64,000 nucleotides of DNA from JAAZMI01 sp964603615 (GCA_964603615.1 CAZRVU010000001.1:62001-126000); one strand, 5' to 3'; shown: positions 1-8,064, counted from the stretch's first letter. Numbers and translations: made by a program. The notes: generated from the sequence alone by a model not told the origin.

Positions 1-2
1 CG

Positions 3-137
3 ATTATCATTCTAGGTTATCCCTGGGAATACCTTGTTTTTGGTTTGGCGGTTTGTCTGCTGCTATTGTGGAGGCATAAACCAAATATCGAAAGGTTGTT
101 AAAAGGGAAAGAACCCCGGTTGGGCGAAAAAACCTAA
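3..137 (+). CDS. plsY: Glycerol-3-phosphate acyltransferase PlsY, C-terminal fragment
   Basis: Only the last 44 codons lie in the window; the gene continues upstream. The fragment has a final hydrophobic helix followed by a basic tail containing RHKPNIERLLKGKEPRLG, which is the typical end of PlsY. PlsY transfers the acyl group from acyl-phosphate to glycerol-3-phosphate in the membrane, the first step of phospholipid synthesis. The next gene, gpsA, makes glycerol-3-phosphate, and plsY-gpsA-spoIVA is a common Firmicutes order, which supports the call. A hairpin with a T tract follows. Confidence 0.85.
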   Translation: MIILGYPWEYLVFGLAVCLLLLWRHKPNIERLLKGKEPRLGEKT

Positions 138-257
138 AAATGTGACAAATTTTATAATATGATTCCACTGCAAAAATTACATTTTGCGGCATAAAACGAA
201 ATTTGCTGGGGCGGGAGCTGTAAAAATCAGCCCATGAAGACGCCACAATTTTGAAGC

Positions 258-280
258 AAAAATGGCAGGACGCCATTTTT
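258..280. terminator. Hairpin terminator after plsY
   Basis: A perfect 9-bp stem (AAAAATGGC / GCCATTTTT) with a 5-nt loop. The stem carries its own A and T tracts, so it could act in both directions. It lies in the 336-base gap between plsY and gpsA, where nothing else coding is seen. Confidence 0.6.
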
Positions 281-416
281 AGGGCCTTTTGAAGAGGACG
301 TTCAATTGGCCGGGCGAAAAATTGTCAGTCGAAGGGATGCTGATTCCAGCGAACGCCTTGCAAATAGGGTTTATGTAGTAGAATCATTATATCTTTTACT
401 CAAATATTTGCACGAA

Positions 417-473
417 AGGAGGTGGGGCGGCTTTTTCCCCTGAAAGTCCGGGAATCTCCGTCGCCTTGTTTTT
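417..473 (+). promoter_or_regulatory. gpsA leader: strong SD separated from the start codon by a hairpin
   Basis: A strong Shine-Dalgarno (AGGAGGTGG, about 417-425) lies 48 bases before the gpsA ATG at 474, too far for normal use. Bases 426-431 (GGCGGC) and 460-465 (GTCGCC) can pair completely, counting one G-U pair, with CCC/GGG pairing inside. If this hairpin is looped out, the Shine-Dalgarno sits 8 bases from the ATG. The hairpin is followed by TTGTTTTT, so it could instead be an attenuator. No in-frame start exists upstream, because a TGA stands at 441-443. Confidence 0.45.
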
Positions 474-1481
474 ATGGATATTGGTCTGATTGGAGCAGGA
501 AGTTGGGGAACAGCCCTGGCAATTCTATTAGGCCGGAAAGGTTTGCCGATCACCCTTTGGGTCAGGAGGGCTAGCTTACTGGAGGAGATTACTAGGACGC
601 GCCTTAATAGTATTTACCTGCCAGATGTCTACATACCGGATAATATAGTTTTAACCAACGATTTGGAAAAAACTGTGCGCCGGAAAAATTTTATTATTAT
701 GTCTGTTCCTTCGCATGCGCTGGCTGGTTTGGTGCACGAGATCAAGGATTTTCTCGATGAACGTGCTATTATTGTTAATACGGCCAAAGGGTTGGCTGAA
801 GGCCCGGGTATGCGCCTTTCCCAGGTCATAGACAAGCTTGTTCCACGTAACCGGGTTGCCGTTCTCTCCGGGCCCAATCATGCGGAGGAAGTAAGCCGTT
901 TGTTGCCTACAGCTTCGGTCGTGGCCTCTACAGAACAGGCAGTAGCGGAAAAAGTGCAGGATATTTTTATGGCTCCTACTTTCCGGGTTTATACCAATCC
1001 TGATATTGTCGGAGTAGAGCTGGGTGGAGCCTTAAAAAATATTATTGCTATTGGTGCGGGTGTCTGTGACGGGTTAGATTATGGAGATAATACCAAGGCG
1101 GCTTTGCTTACCAGGGGATTGGTGGAAATTACTCGCTTAGGCTTGGCCCTGGGGGCACAAAAGGGGACTTTTAGTGGCTTAACAGGAATGGGGGATCTTT
1201 TTGTGACCTGTACCAGCCGGTATAGTCGCAACCGTTATGTAGGGATGATGCTGGGTAAAAATCAATCTTTAAAAGAAATATCTTCTACCATGAAAATGGT
1301 TGCTGAGGGAATTAGAACGACCCGCATTGCCTATGAATTGTCCCAAAGTTATGATATAAAAATGCCTATTACCAAGGAAATATATGAATTATTATTTTTG
1401 GGAAAAGATTCCCGGGAAGCAGTCAAAAATTTAATGCAGCGGCAAAAAACACATGAGATCGAGGAGATTGCTTTCGATTAA
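474..1481 (+). CDS. gpsA: NAD(P)-dependent glycerol-3-phosphate dehydrogenase
   Basis: A 335-residue cytosolic enzyme that reduces dihydroxyacetone phosphate to sn-glycerol-3-phosphate for phospholipid synthesis. The N-terminus has the Rossmann motif GAGSWG (residues 7-12). The middle carries SGPNHAEEV and the GALKNIIAIGAG segment with the catalytic lysine near residue 190, followed by the NTKAALLTRG block. Length matches the family. The ATG at 474 is the only possible start because an in-frame stop lies 33 bases upstream, yet no ordinary Shine-Dalgarno is adjacent (see the leader entry). It lies between plsY and spoIVA, as in many Firmicutes. Confidence 0.95.
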   Translation: MDIGLIGAGSWGTALAILLGRKGLPITLWVRRASLLEEITRTRLNSIYLPDVYIPDNIVLTNDLEKTVRRKNFIIMSVPSHALAGLVHEIKDFLDERAIIVNTAKGLAEGPGMRLSQVIDKLVPRNRVAVLSGPNHAEEVSRLLPTASVVASTEQAVAEKVQDIFMAPTFRVYTNPDIVGVELGGALKNIIAIGAGVCDGLDYGDNTKAALLTRGLVEITRLGLALGAQKGTFSGLTGMGDLFVTCTSRYSRNRYVGMMLGKNQSLKEISSTMKMVAEGIRTTRIAYELSQSYDIKMPITKEIYELLFLGKDSREAVKNLMQRQKTHEIEEIAFD

Positions 1482-1530
1482 GCCTGCAGTACCCCGCAAT
1501 GAAGAACAGATTTCTTTTTGCTCAGGATGA

Positions 1531-1622
1531 TAAACTGCATTAGTGAATGACAGTCTGGGATAAACTGCATTTGTGAATGATGGTCTGGGATGAACTATAT
1601 TTGTGCTTAATTAATAGTCTGG
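1531..1622 (+). repeat. Three tandem copies of a 30-bp repeat
   Basis: Copies at 1531-1560, 1561-1590 and 1591-1622. The first two differ at only a few positions (core TAAACTGCATT-GTGAATGA--GTCTGGGA); the third is more diverged and two bases longer. They lie between gpsA and spoIVA. No reading frame or recognised function is seen. Confidence 0.75.
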
Positions 1623-1681
1623 TTTGATTAAAAACAAAACGGCAAGGGGCTTTTCCCTGCCAAAATATAATTTACGGGATG

Positions 1682-1716
1682 CCTGTCTAAAAAAGAAGAC
1701 AGGTATTTCTTTGTTT
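1682..1716 (+). terminator. Probable terminator after gpsA
   Basis: A 7-bp stem, CCTGTCT (1682-1688) with AGACAGG (1697-1703), followed by a T-rich stretch (TATTTCTTTGTTT). It sits just before the spoIVA promoter and would separate gpsA transcription from the sporulation gene. Confidence 0.5.
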
Positions 1717-1719
1717 ATT

Positions 1720-1749
1720 GTAATATTGTCTCTTTATCTTCATATAAAT
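1720..1749 (+). promoter_or_regulatory. Sigma-E-like promoter of spoIVA
   Basis: GTAATATT (1720-1727), a 13-base spacer, then CATATAAAT (1741-1749). This resembles the sigma-E pattern (ATA-rich -35, CATA-n-n-n-T -10). spoIVA is a mother-cell sigma-E gene in Bacillus subtilis, so the match is expected. The spoIVA start lies about 50 bases downstream of the likely transcription start. Confidence 0.55.
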
Positions 1750-1807
1750 ATAACGTTAGTACCTTTCATTGAAGCAATATGCCTGGATAATAAGGAGGGG
1801 AGAAGGT

Positions 1808-3283
1808 GTGAAGTCCGATCTTTTTAAAGAAATAATCGAACGAACTGGAGGTGATATTTATTTAGGGGTTGTTGGCCCGGTCAGGACGGGAAAATCAACT
1901 TTTATACGAAAATTTATGGAAAAACTTGTTCTCCCCAATATTGACGACCCTTTACTTCTGGAGAGGACTAAAGATGAACTGCCCCAGGGCAGCGCCGGCA
2001 AAACCATCATGACAACTGAACCTAAATTTATTCCGGATGAAGCGATCTCCATTCAACTGGCAGAAAATATTCAGATGAACGTTAGGTTAGTGGATTGTGT
2101 GGGTTATATGGTGCCTGGTGCAATCGGTTACGATGACGAGGGCAAGCAGCGCATGGTTTTTACGCCCTGGTTTGAAGATCCCATTCCCTTTGAAGAAGCT
2201 GCAGAGACAGGTACCCGTAAGGTGATTCAGGACCACTCCACGGTTGGAATTGTGGTGACAACTGACGGGACAATAACAGAGATTCCCCGGGAACAATATA
2301 TTAACGCCGAAACGCAGGTAATTGCTGAACTTAAAGAAATTGGCAAACCGTTTGTTATCATTCTAAATTCTATCAACCCTTCTTCTACATTTACACTGCA
2401 GTTAAAAGAGGAATTAGGCCAAAAATATGAAGTGCCGGTTGTTCCCCTAAATTGTCTGGAATTAAATGAAGATGATATTAACCTTCTTTTCAAAAAAATT
2501 CTTTATGAATTTCCTGTGCAGGAGATCAGCATCAGTTTGCCTTCCTGGGTGGAGGTGCTAGAAAAAACCCACTGGGTTGTGGAGGAATATACCAAAATTG
2601 TCCGGGAACATCTTCTTAGTATCGAACGACTAAGAGACATTGAACCATCCCTGGAAGAAATAAGGCAACATGAATTGATTGAGGAAGTGTTTGTCCGCAA
2701 CATAGAACTGGGCCGCGGACTGGCTTCTATTGAAATAACTGCGCCGCAAGGGATATATGAAAGGATCCTCTCTGAAATTTGCGGTATAGAAATTGAAGAT
2801 CAAGCTGATCTTTTAAAAATGATCAAAGATTTTTCTTTTGCCTGGCTGGAATACAACAAAATTGCACGGGCGCTTAAAGATGCTGAAACCGTGGGCTATG
2901 GCATCGTGCCTCCTCTTTTAGAGGAGATTTATCTAGAAGAACCGGAGATTATCCGGCAAGGAGGACGTTTCGGTGTCCGTCTACAGGCCAGCGCTCCCTC
3001 CTTACACATTATTCGCGTACCGATTAAATCTGAATTTACACCCGTTGTCGGCAGTGAAAAACAAAGTGAAGAGTTAGTCAATTATCTTATGGATGAATTT
3101 GCAGAGAACCCGGAAAAGCTTTGGGAGTCAAATTTATTTGGCAAATCTCTTTACGAATTGGTCAAAGACGGTATAAGCAGTAAATTAGAAAACATACCGC
3201 CTCATGCCCAGCAAAAATTTCAAGAGACCCTCGGCAGGGTAATTAATGAAGGTGGTGGTGGGTTAATCGTTGTCATTTTATAA
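1808..3283 (+). CDS. spoIVA: Stage IV sporulation protein A, spore coat morphogenetic ATPase
   Basis: SpoIVA polymerises by ATP hydrolysis on the forespore surface and forms the basement layer of the spore coat. The start is GTG 1808, nine bases after AAGGAGG. That gives 491 residues, against about 492 in Bacillus, and an N-terminus aligned with the family (SDLFKEIIERTGGDIYLGVV). A longer in-frame reading from 1769 has no ribosome site. The Walker A motif GPVRTGKST is at residues 23-31, in the TRAFAC-like P-loop domain. The C-terminal region, which localises the protein in Bacillus, is complete. A sigma-E-like promoter precedes the gene and a terminator follows it. Confidence 0.95.
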   Translation: MKSDLFKEIIERTGGDIYLGVVGPVRTGKSTFIRKFMEKLVLPNIDDPLLLERTKDELPQGSAGKTIMTTEPKFIPDEAISIQLAENIQMNVRLVDCVGYMVPGAIGYDDEGKQRMVFTPWFEDPIPFEEAAETGTRKVIQDHSTVGIVVTTDGTITEIPREQYINAETQVIAELKEIGKPFVIILNSINPSSTFTLQLKEELGQKYEVPVVPLNCLELNEDDINLLFKKILYEFPVQEISISLPSWVEVLEKTHWVVEEYTKIVREHLLSIERLRDIEPSLEEIRQHELIEEVFVRNIELGRGLASIEITAPQGIYERILSEICGIEIEDQADLLKMIKDFSFAWLEYNKIARALKDAETVGYGIVPPLLEEIYLEEPEIIRQGGRFGVRLQASAPSLHIIRVPIKSEFTPVVGSEKQSEELVNYLMDEFAENPEKLWESNLFGKSLYELVKDGISSKLENIPPHAQQKFQETLGRVINEGGGGLIVVIL

Positions 3284-3439
3284 AACCTACAGGAGATGAA
3301 GATGCAGTCAGCTTTAAAGAGTACAAGATAATCTCTTTGGCAGGTAATTGTCCTGTTAGCATCACTTTATTTTTACGCATTTGTCTTTCTTAAGATCATG
3401 TTTGTGTTTTGCCCTGATTAGTAGCTTTAGAAGTAAAGA

Positions 3440-3470
3440 AGCACTTCTTCTAGCATGGAGGTGCTTTTTT
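3440..3470 (+). terminator. Terminator after spoIVA
   Basis: AGCACTTC (3440-3447) pairs with GAGGTGCT (3458-3465), followed by six Ts. The rest of the gap 3284-3661 holds only this hairpin and a promoter for the next gene. Confidence 0.7.
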
Positions 3471-3505
3471 ATTCATTTTTTCCTGGTCGGGACAAACTTT
3501 GAAAC

Positions 3506-3535
3506 TTGGCTTTTAGCCAAGGATTTTTGTATAAT
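3506..3535 (+). promoter_or_regulatory. Putative sigma-A promoter for the PrcB-like lipoprotein
   Basis: TTGGCT, an 18-base spacer and a perfect TATAAT (3530-3535). The -35 box overlaps a short inverted repeat (TTGGCT..AGCCAA). Confidence 0.45.
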
Positions 3536-3661
3536 TGTAGAGGATATTGCTTTTATTAATCTTTAATGTTAAGGTTAAAAACAACAAACAGTTTAAACCG
3601 TCTATATAAAGTAAGGGATGATAATAAATGGCCAGGATAATTTTAGAGGAGGTAATAAACA

Positions 3662-4366
3662 ATGAATGGTAATATGAAAAAAATATGGGTTTTCTTTCTA
3701 CTTTTGGGCCTAGTTTTGATAACAGGTAGCTGCAGGCCTCCCGATAACCCTGTCAAACCGGAACAAATGGAAGAAAAACAGGGGGCTTTACCCGACTATG
3801 AAATTATTACGGATACAGAGCGGTTGCCGGCAGAAGTAAAAAGTATGGCTGACTTTTTAAAAAGTGAACGGGGGTATTTTGTTTTTACTCCCAGTAAGTA
3901 TGCTACCGGGGAAGATAGCTATCTTTTCATTTCCTCCGGGGAGAAACCCACTGGTGGTTATGCCTTAGCGGTAGATTCTGCTGCGGTTGCGGGTGATACT
4001 TTAAAGATAGTGGTGCAGGAAGAAGAACCTGCTGCCGAACAAGGAGTAATCCAGGTTTTAACCTATCCCCATTTGCTTCTTAAAATAAACAGCAGCTACC
4101 AAAATTTCCAGGTTGTAAACGATAAAAACGAAAGTCTTGCGGCAATACCTGCTGAAACCGTGCCGGAAATCAATGCAAAGGAAGGCGTCTATAACGGTCA
4201 GATCGATAGTAACTTTATCGAAATGGAAGTTGACGGTCAGGCGCAAGCTTTTATGTTGGGACCGGAGAAAGATTACCTTCTGGAAGCTCTTCAAAGTGGT
4301 GACGAGGTTTTTATTTCTTACTATAAAAACGAATATGGCCAATTGATCATTATAGATTTACGGTAA
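3662..4366 (+). CDS. Lipoprotein with a PrcB C-terminal-like domain
   Basis: A 234-residue protein exported as a lipoprotein: basic start, hydrophobic stretch and lipobox ITGSC with the lipidated Cys near residue 24. The middle segment YLFISSGEKPTGGY, followed by LKIVVQEEEP and a TYPHLLLKI block, fits the PrcB C-terminal (protease-complex regulator-like) domain. Its client is not known. The last 50 residues are a separate small beta-rich part rich in acidic residues. The start ATG has a strong AGGAGGT. It is transcribed alone, from its own promoter. Confidence 0.7.
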   Translation: MNGNMKKIWVFFLLLGLVLITGSCRPPDNPVKPEQMEEKQGALPDYEIITDTERLPAEVKSMADFLKSERGYFVFTPSKYATGEDSYLFISSGEKPTGGYALAVDSAAVAGDTLKIVVQEEEPAAEQGVIQVLTYPHLLLKINSSYQNFQVVNDKNESLAAIPAETVPEINAKEGVYNGQIDSNFIEMEVDGQAQAFMLGPEKDYLLEALQSGDEVFISYYKNEYGQLIIIDLR

Positions 4367-4444
4367 ACGCGCTACAAAATAGCCAGCACATCTTTCTTGC
4401 CGTCCCCATCAGTTGTTCTGATTTTACGGTAAACTTGAGGGTAA

Positions 4445-4556
4445 CTGCCCGGTTAGGTACAAGATTGTCAGGTTATTACAATTAGCTAAAGGTAGAAGTG
4501 GGGGATTACCGGGCAGGCAAAATTAAAGGTGTCTAAAGGCTAGCTAAAAGTTGCCT
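4445..4556 (+). other. Potentially structured RNA segment
   Basis: A perfect 9-bp pair, CTGCCCGGT (4445-4453) with ACCGGGCAG (4508-4516), closes a 54-base loop. A second 6-bp pair, AGGCAA (4515-4520) with TTGCCT (4551-4556), follows directly. It lies in the 314-base gap before the diaphorase operon. It matches no riboswitch class known to me. A -10-like TATAAT (4639-4644) lies downstream of it, so it may not be in the operon's mRNA. A 12-base direct repeat TTTACGGTAAAC is at 4357-4368 and 4423-4434. Confidence 0.35.
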
Positions 4557-4680
4557 CAAAGCCGGCAAAAATCGTCTTTCTGAATAGTCCGTTTTGTATG
4601 AAATTACCTTTTTACCTGCTCTCTTGGATCTTTTATGATATAATAATTTGTCGCAGTAAAAATAAAAGGGGATGTTAGGT

Positions 4681-5223
4681 TTGACACTATTAGAGGGAGA
4701 AAGGGAAGCTATTTTACAACATGTTGGGGAGATCCTGGGTAGTATGGGGACGAGCCGTGGGCAGCTTATCCCTATTCTCCAGCAGGTTCAAGGCAGGCTG
4801 GGTTACCTACCTGCCCTGGCTATGCAAAAAATTGCCGAAGGCATGGAGATACCGACTGTAGATGTATATGGCATAGCCACTTTTTATAATCAGTTTCGTA
4901 TGAACCCCCCGGGCAAACATCAATTTAAAGTTTGTATGGGGACTGCCTGTTATATGGTAGGCGGGCGTATTGCGCTAGAATCATTAGAGCGCAGGTTGGC
5001 CATCAAGGAAGGTGAAACTACACCGGATCGGGAATTTAGTTTGGAACGAGTGGCTTGCGTTGGTTGTTGTACTATGGCACCGGTTGTCTTGGTTGATGAG
5101 GCCGTGGAAGGGCATGTTACGCCAACGCGGGTTGACGGTATTTTACTTAATTATGATCTAGCAGGTTTAGAAAGCGAAAAAGGAGATGAAGAAGAGCAAA
5201 AAGAAGGAGGGTCGGAAGCATGA
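4681..5223 (+). CDS. NuoE-like [2Fe-2S] subunit of an NADH-linked oxidoreductase
   Basis: A 180-residue thioredoxin-fold [2Fe-2S] protein (NuoE/HndA/HydC-like). The four ligands are visible: C85 and C90 in KVCMGTACY, and C126 and C130 in ACVGCCTMAP. TTG 4681 is preferred because AAAAGGGG lies nine bases upstream; the in-frame ATG at 4672 touches that site. The C-terminus is an acidic, lysine-rich tail. Its end overlaps the next gene by four bases (ATGA), so the two are translationally coupled. It should relay electrons between the flavin subunit and other iron-sulfur centres in the cytoplasm. Which complex it serves (hydrogenase, formate dehydrogenase or other) cannot be told from this window. 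Confidence 0.85.
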   Translation: MTLLEGEREAILQHVGEILGSMGTSRGQLIPILQQVQGRLGYLPALAMQKIAEGMEIPTVDVYGIATFYNQFRMNPPGKHQFKVCMGTACYMVGGRIALESLERRLAIKEGETTPDREFSLERVACVGCCTMAPVVLVDEAVEGHVTPTRVDGILLNYDLAGLESEKGDEEEQKEGGSEA

Positions 5224-7136
5224 AGGTGGCCACAGCTTTGGAGTATTATACCGGGCTCAAGGTAAAGGCCCTGGAAAAGTTAAATTCTTTGCAAGAAAAG
5301 CCGCTAATCCGGATCGGAACGGCAACATGTGGATTGGCAGCAGGTGCTTTGCCGGTAAAAGAATTTTTTGAAAAAGAGATCAAGGATAGGGGGCTGGATG
5401 TCCAGATCCACGAAGTGGGTTGCATGGGTTATTGTTATGCTGAACCCCTGGTCATTATTTCAAAACCAGGTTTCCCCTCTCTTTGTTATGGATATGTGGA
5501 TGAAGGTTTGGCTAAACTTTTGGTGGATAGTTTTTTAGAAGGCGACGATCCTTGTTATGAATATGCTTTGGTAGCGTTAGAAACCAACGACATTTTCCCA
5601 ACTTTTACTGATTTCCCCAGGGACGCCTATGAAAAAAAAGTAATCCTTGAACACTGCGGCTTTATCGATCCCGAAGATATCGAGCACTATATTGCTCACG
5701 AGGGTTATGCTGCGCTGGCTAAATTATTGGAGATGGAGCCCAAGGAGATCATAACAGAAATAACGGCTTCCGGGCTGCGGGGGCGGGGGGGAGCCGGCTT
5801 TCCCGCGGGAGAGAAGTGGGCGCTGTGTAAGAATGCGCCGGGAGAGATTAAGTATGTTATCTGTAACGCCGACGAAGGGGACCCCGGGGCTTTTATGGAC
5901 CGTAACATTTTAGAATCCAACCCTCACCAGGTTATTGAAGGCATGCTCGTTTGTGCTTACACTGTGGGGGCTACAAAAGGTTATATTTATATTCGCAGTG
6001 AATACCCTTTAGCCATTAAACGGGTAGAGACAGCTTTGACACAGGCAAAGGAAAAAGGGCTGTTGGGCAGTTCCATTTTAGGTAGTTCTTTTAATTTTGA
6101 CTTGGAAGTTTTTAAAGGTTCGGGTGCCTTTGTTTGTGGTGAAGAATCTGCACTGGTGGAATCCATGGAAGGGAAAATGGGTATTCCTCAAACCCGCCCA
6201 CCTTATCTGGCCGTCTCCGGTTTTCGTGGCCGGCCTACTGTTTTGAACAATGTTAAAACCTTTGCTTATGTTCCAGCAATCATCAGAGAGGGAGCAGGCT
6301 GGTTTAAGGAAACCGGGACTGCCGACAGCCCGGGCACGGCTGTCTTTACCTTGGTGGGGAAAGTGGCCAATAAAGGTTTGGTGGAGGTCCCCATGGGGAC
6401 GACGCTGCGCCAGCTAGTTTTTGATATCGGGGAAGGCGTGCCTGCTGAAAAAGAATTTAAGGCAGTGCAGATTGGTGGTCCTTCAGGGGGTTGCCTACCG
6501 GAAACAAAGCTGGATATACCCATTGATTTTGATTCCCTGGAAGAAGCCGGGGCGATTATGGGATCGGGCGGGCTAGTAGTCTTAGATGAAGATGACTGTA
6601 TGGTGGCCATCGCCCGTTACTTTCTAGAATTTACGCAACAGGAATCTTGTGGTAAATGCACTTTTTGCCGGTTGGGCACCAAACACATGCTTGATATGTT
6701 GACGCGCATCACCAAGGGACAGGGTGAACTTGCCGATCTTGAAATTCTGCGGGAGTTGGCCGAGGACGTCAAGATGGGCTCCTTATGCAACTTGGGAAAA
6801 ACGGCCCCCAATCCTATATTAACCACCTTACGTTATTTCCGGGACGAATATGAGGCGCATATTTTAGAAGGGCGCTGCCCGGCATGTATGTGTAAAGATT
6901 TGATTCTTTACTACATTGTACCAGAAAAATGTACTAAATTGTGTAACGTCTGTGTGGGTAGTTGCCCGGTAGAAGCCATCTATACCAGGGAGGACGGTAT
7001 CAAAGTCATCGATCAGGAAAAGTGTGTAAAATGCGATAACTGCTTAAAAACTTGTCCGCCGGAACATAATGCTGTCGTTAAATTGTCTCCGCCCGTATTG
7101 CCGGGGGAGCAAAAGAAAGGGACTAAAAATGGGTAA
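5220..7136 (+). CDS. NuoF-like NADH/FMN and iron-sulfur subunit
   Basis: A 638-residue protein of the HndC/HydB/NuoF type. Domain order: thioredoxin-like [2Fe-2S] region (to about 100, with ATCGLAAG and GCMGYC), NADH/FMN-binding domain with GRGGAGFPAGEKW (about 188-200) and GEESALVESMEG, SLBB domain, NuoF-type [4Fe-4S] motif ESCGKCTFCRLGT, then a C-terminal two-cluster ferredoxin domain. The first ferredoxin motif (from residue 571) is CTKLCNVCVGSCP. It has three residues between its first two cysteines instead of two; the second (from 602) is normal. It would oxidise or reduce NAD(H). It overlaps both neighbours and belongs to one operon. Confidence 0.88.
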   Translation: MKVATALEYYTGLKVKALEKLNSLQEKPLIRIGTATCGLAAGALPVKEFFEKEIKDRGLDVQIHEVGCMGYCYAEPLVIISKPGFPSLCYGYVDEGLAKLLVDSFLEGDDPCYEYALVALETNDIFPTFTDFPRDAYEKKVILEHCGFIDPEDIEHYIAHEGYAALAKLLEMEPKEIITEITASGLRGRGGAGFPAGEKWALCKNAPGEIKYVICNADEGDPGAFMDRNILESNPHQVIEGMLVCAYTVGATKGYIYIRSEYPLAIKRVETALTQAKEKGLLGSSILGSSFNFDLEVFKGSGAFVCGEESALVESMEGKMGIPQTRPPYLAVSGFRGRPTVLNNVKTFAYVPAIIREGAGWFKETGTADSPGTAVFTLVGKVANKGLVEVPMGTTLRQLVFDIGEGVPAEKEFKAVQIGGPSGGCLPETKLDIPIDFDSLEEAGAIMGSGGLVVLDEDDCMVAIARYFLEFTQQESCGKCTFCRLGTKHMLDMLTRITKGQGELADLEILRELAEDVKMGSLCNLGKTAPNPILTTLRYFRDEYEAHILEGRCPACMCKDLILYYIVPEKCTKLCNVCVGSCPVEAIYTREDGIKVIDQEKCVKCDNCLKTCPPEHNAVVKLSPPVLPGEQKKGTKNG

Positions 7137-7776
7137 AAAGATCACTTTAACTATTGATGACCGCCAAATAACCACGGATGAAGGGGAAAAACTGCTTTGG
7201 GTTGCCCTGGAAAACGATATCTATATCCCTAACCTTTGTGCTATTAAAGAAGAAAAACGGCCGGCAGCCAGTTGTCGCCTCTGTTTTGTAGAGGTTGAGG
7301 ATTTCCCTAATCCCGTTACTGCTTGTACACAAGAAGTATTTGATGGTATGGTCGTCAAAACCAGAAGCCCACGCGTGGATCGCCTGGTAAAAACAGCTTT
7401 TGAACTGTTGCTATCCGATCACCGCTTAAAGTGTGCTCAGTGCCCCAAAAATCGCTCCTGCGAACTGCAAAAAATTGCCAAGGAAAGAAAACTTAAATTA
7501 CGGCTCACCCGCCTAAAACCCCTCGAAAAGGAGTACTCCATTGATGAAAGCATGGGTATCTTTCATTTTGATCCTAGTCGCTGCGTGCTTTGCGGAAAAT
7601 GTATCTACGTTGATCACGAGGAGATTAAGGTGGGGGCAATTGGTTTTTCACACCGCGGGTTGCAACGCAAAGTAACAACTTTTGGGGGCGGGCTTTGGGC
7701 TGATTCTCCCTGTACAGGCTGTGGACGTTGTGTCGAGGTCTGCCCGGCCGGTGCCCTGTACTTTACCAATCAGTGA
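7129..7776 (+). CDS. NuoG N-terminal-like iron-sulfur subunit
   Basis: A 215-residue ferredoxin-like protein matching only the N-terminal part of NuoG, the hydrogenase HydA or the formate dehydrogenase FdhA. ATG 7129 overlaps the previous stop by eight bases. [2Fe-2S] ligands: C37, C49, C52, C66. The His-Cys3 cluster is H98, C102, C105, C111. Two [4Fe-4S] motifs follow: C152, C155, C158 and C195, C198, C201, C205. The first motif lacks its usual fourth cysteine and reads IYVDHEE, so D162 is the nearest replacement. No molybdopterin or H-cluster domain is attached, so the catalytic partner must be encoded elsewhere. Confidence 0.85.
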   Translation: MGKKITLTIDDRQITTDEGEKLLWVALENDIYIPNLCAIKEEKRPAASCRLCFVEVEDFPNPVTACTQEVFDGMVVKTRSPRVDRLVKTAFELLLSDHRLKCAQCPKNRSCELQKIAKERKLKLRLTRLKPLEKEYSIDESMGIFHFDPSRCVLCGKCIYVDHEEIKVGAIGFSHRGLQRKVTTFGGGLWADSPCTGCGRCVEVCPAGALYFTNQ

Positions 7777-7788
7777 AAGGATATTTCC

Positions 7789-8064
7789 ATGCAATTGATC
7801 GGTTTGTTTCCGTTTACAATGCTTATTTTAGTGATAATTTTTTACTTTAGTTGCATTTACTTTTTGACCAAAGGAAAACGAAAATATGTAGGTGTTCTTT
7901 TGCCGTGCATTTTTGCTGTTATTGCTACTTATTATTATATAAAATCAATGTTACTACTCAATTCTTACCCCCCTATGCAGGAGGGTATCTACATGACTTT
8001 TTTTGGGGTACTGTCAATACTAGGCTTTATTGTGTTCGGAAATATTAATTACCTTTTAAAATAA
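7789..8064 (+). CDS. Small membrane protein, unknown function
   Basis: A 91-residue hydrophobic protein with three likely membrane helices (about 5-27, 35-52 and 68-88) joined by a short basic loop (KGKRK). AAAGGATA precedes the ATG at a good distance. It starts 12 bases after the NuoG-like gene and may be co-transcribed with it. I do not recognise a family. Confidence 0.6.
   Translation: MQLIGLFPFTMLILVIIFYFSCIYFLTKGKRKYVGVLLPCIFAVIATYYYIKSMLLLNSYPPMQEGIYMTFFGVLSILGFIVFGNINYLLK

Noticed and set aside
1531..1622. A CRISPR array
   Set aside because: Copies are directly adjacent with no spacers and diverge from one to the next.
1624..1827. A 67-codon frame before spoIVA
   Set aside because: It runs through the terminator and sigma-E-like promoter and overlaps the true spoIVA start in another frame.
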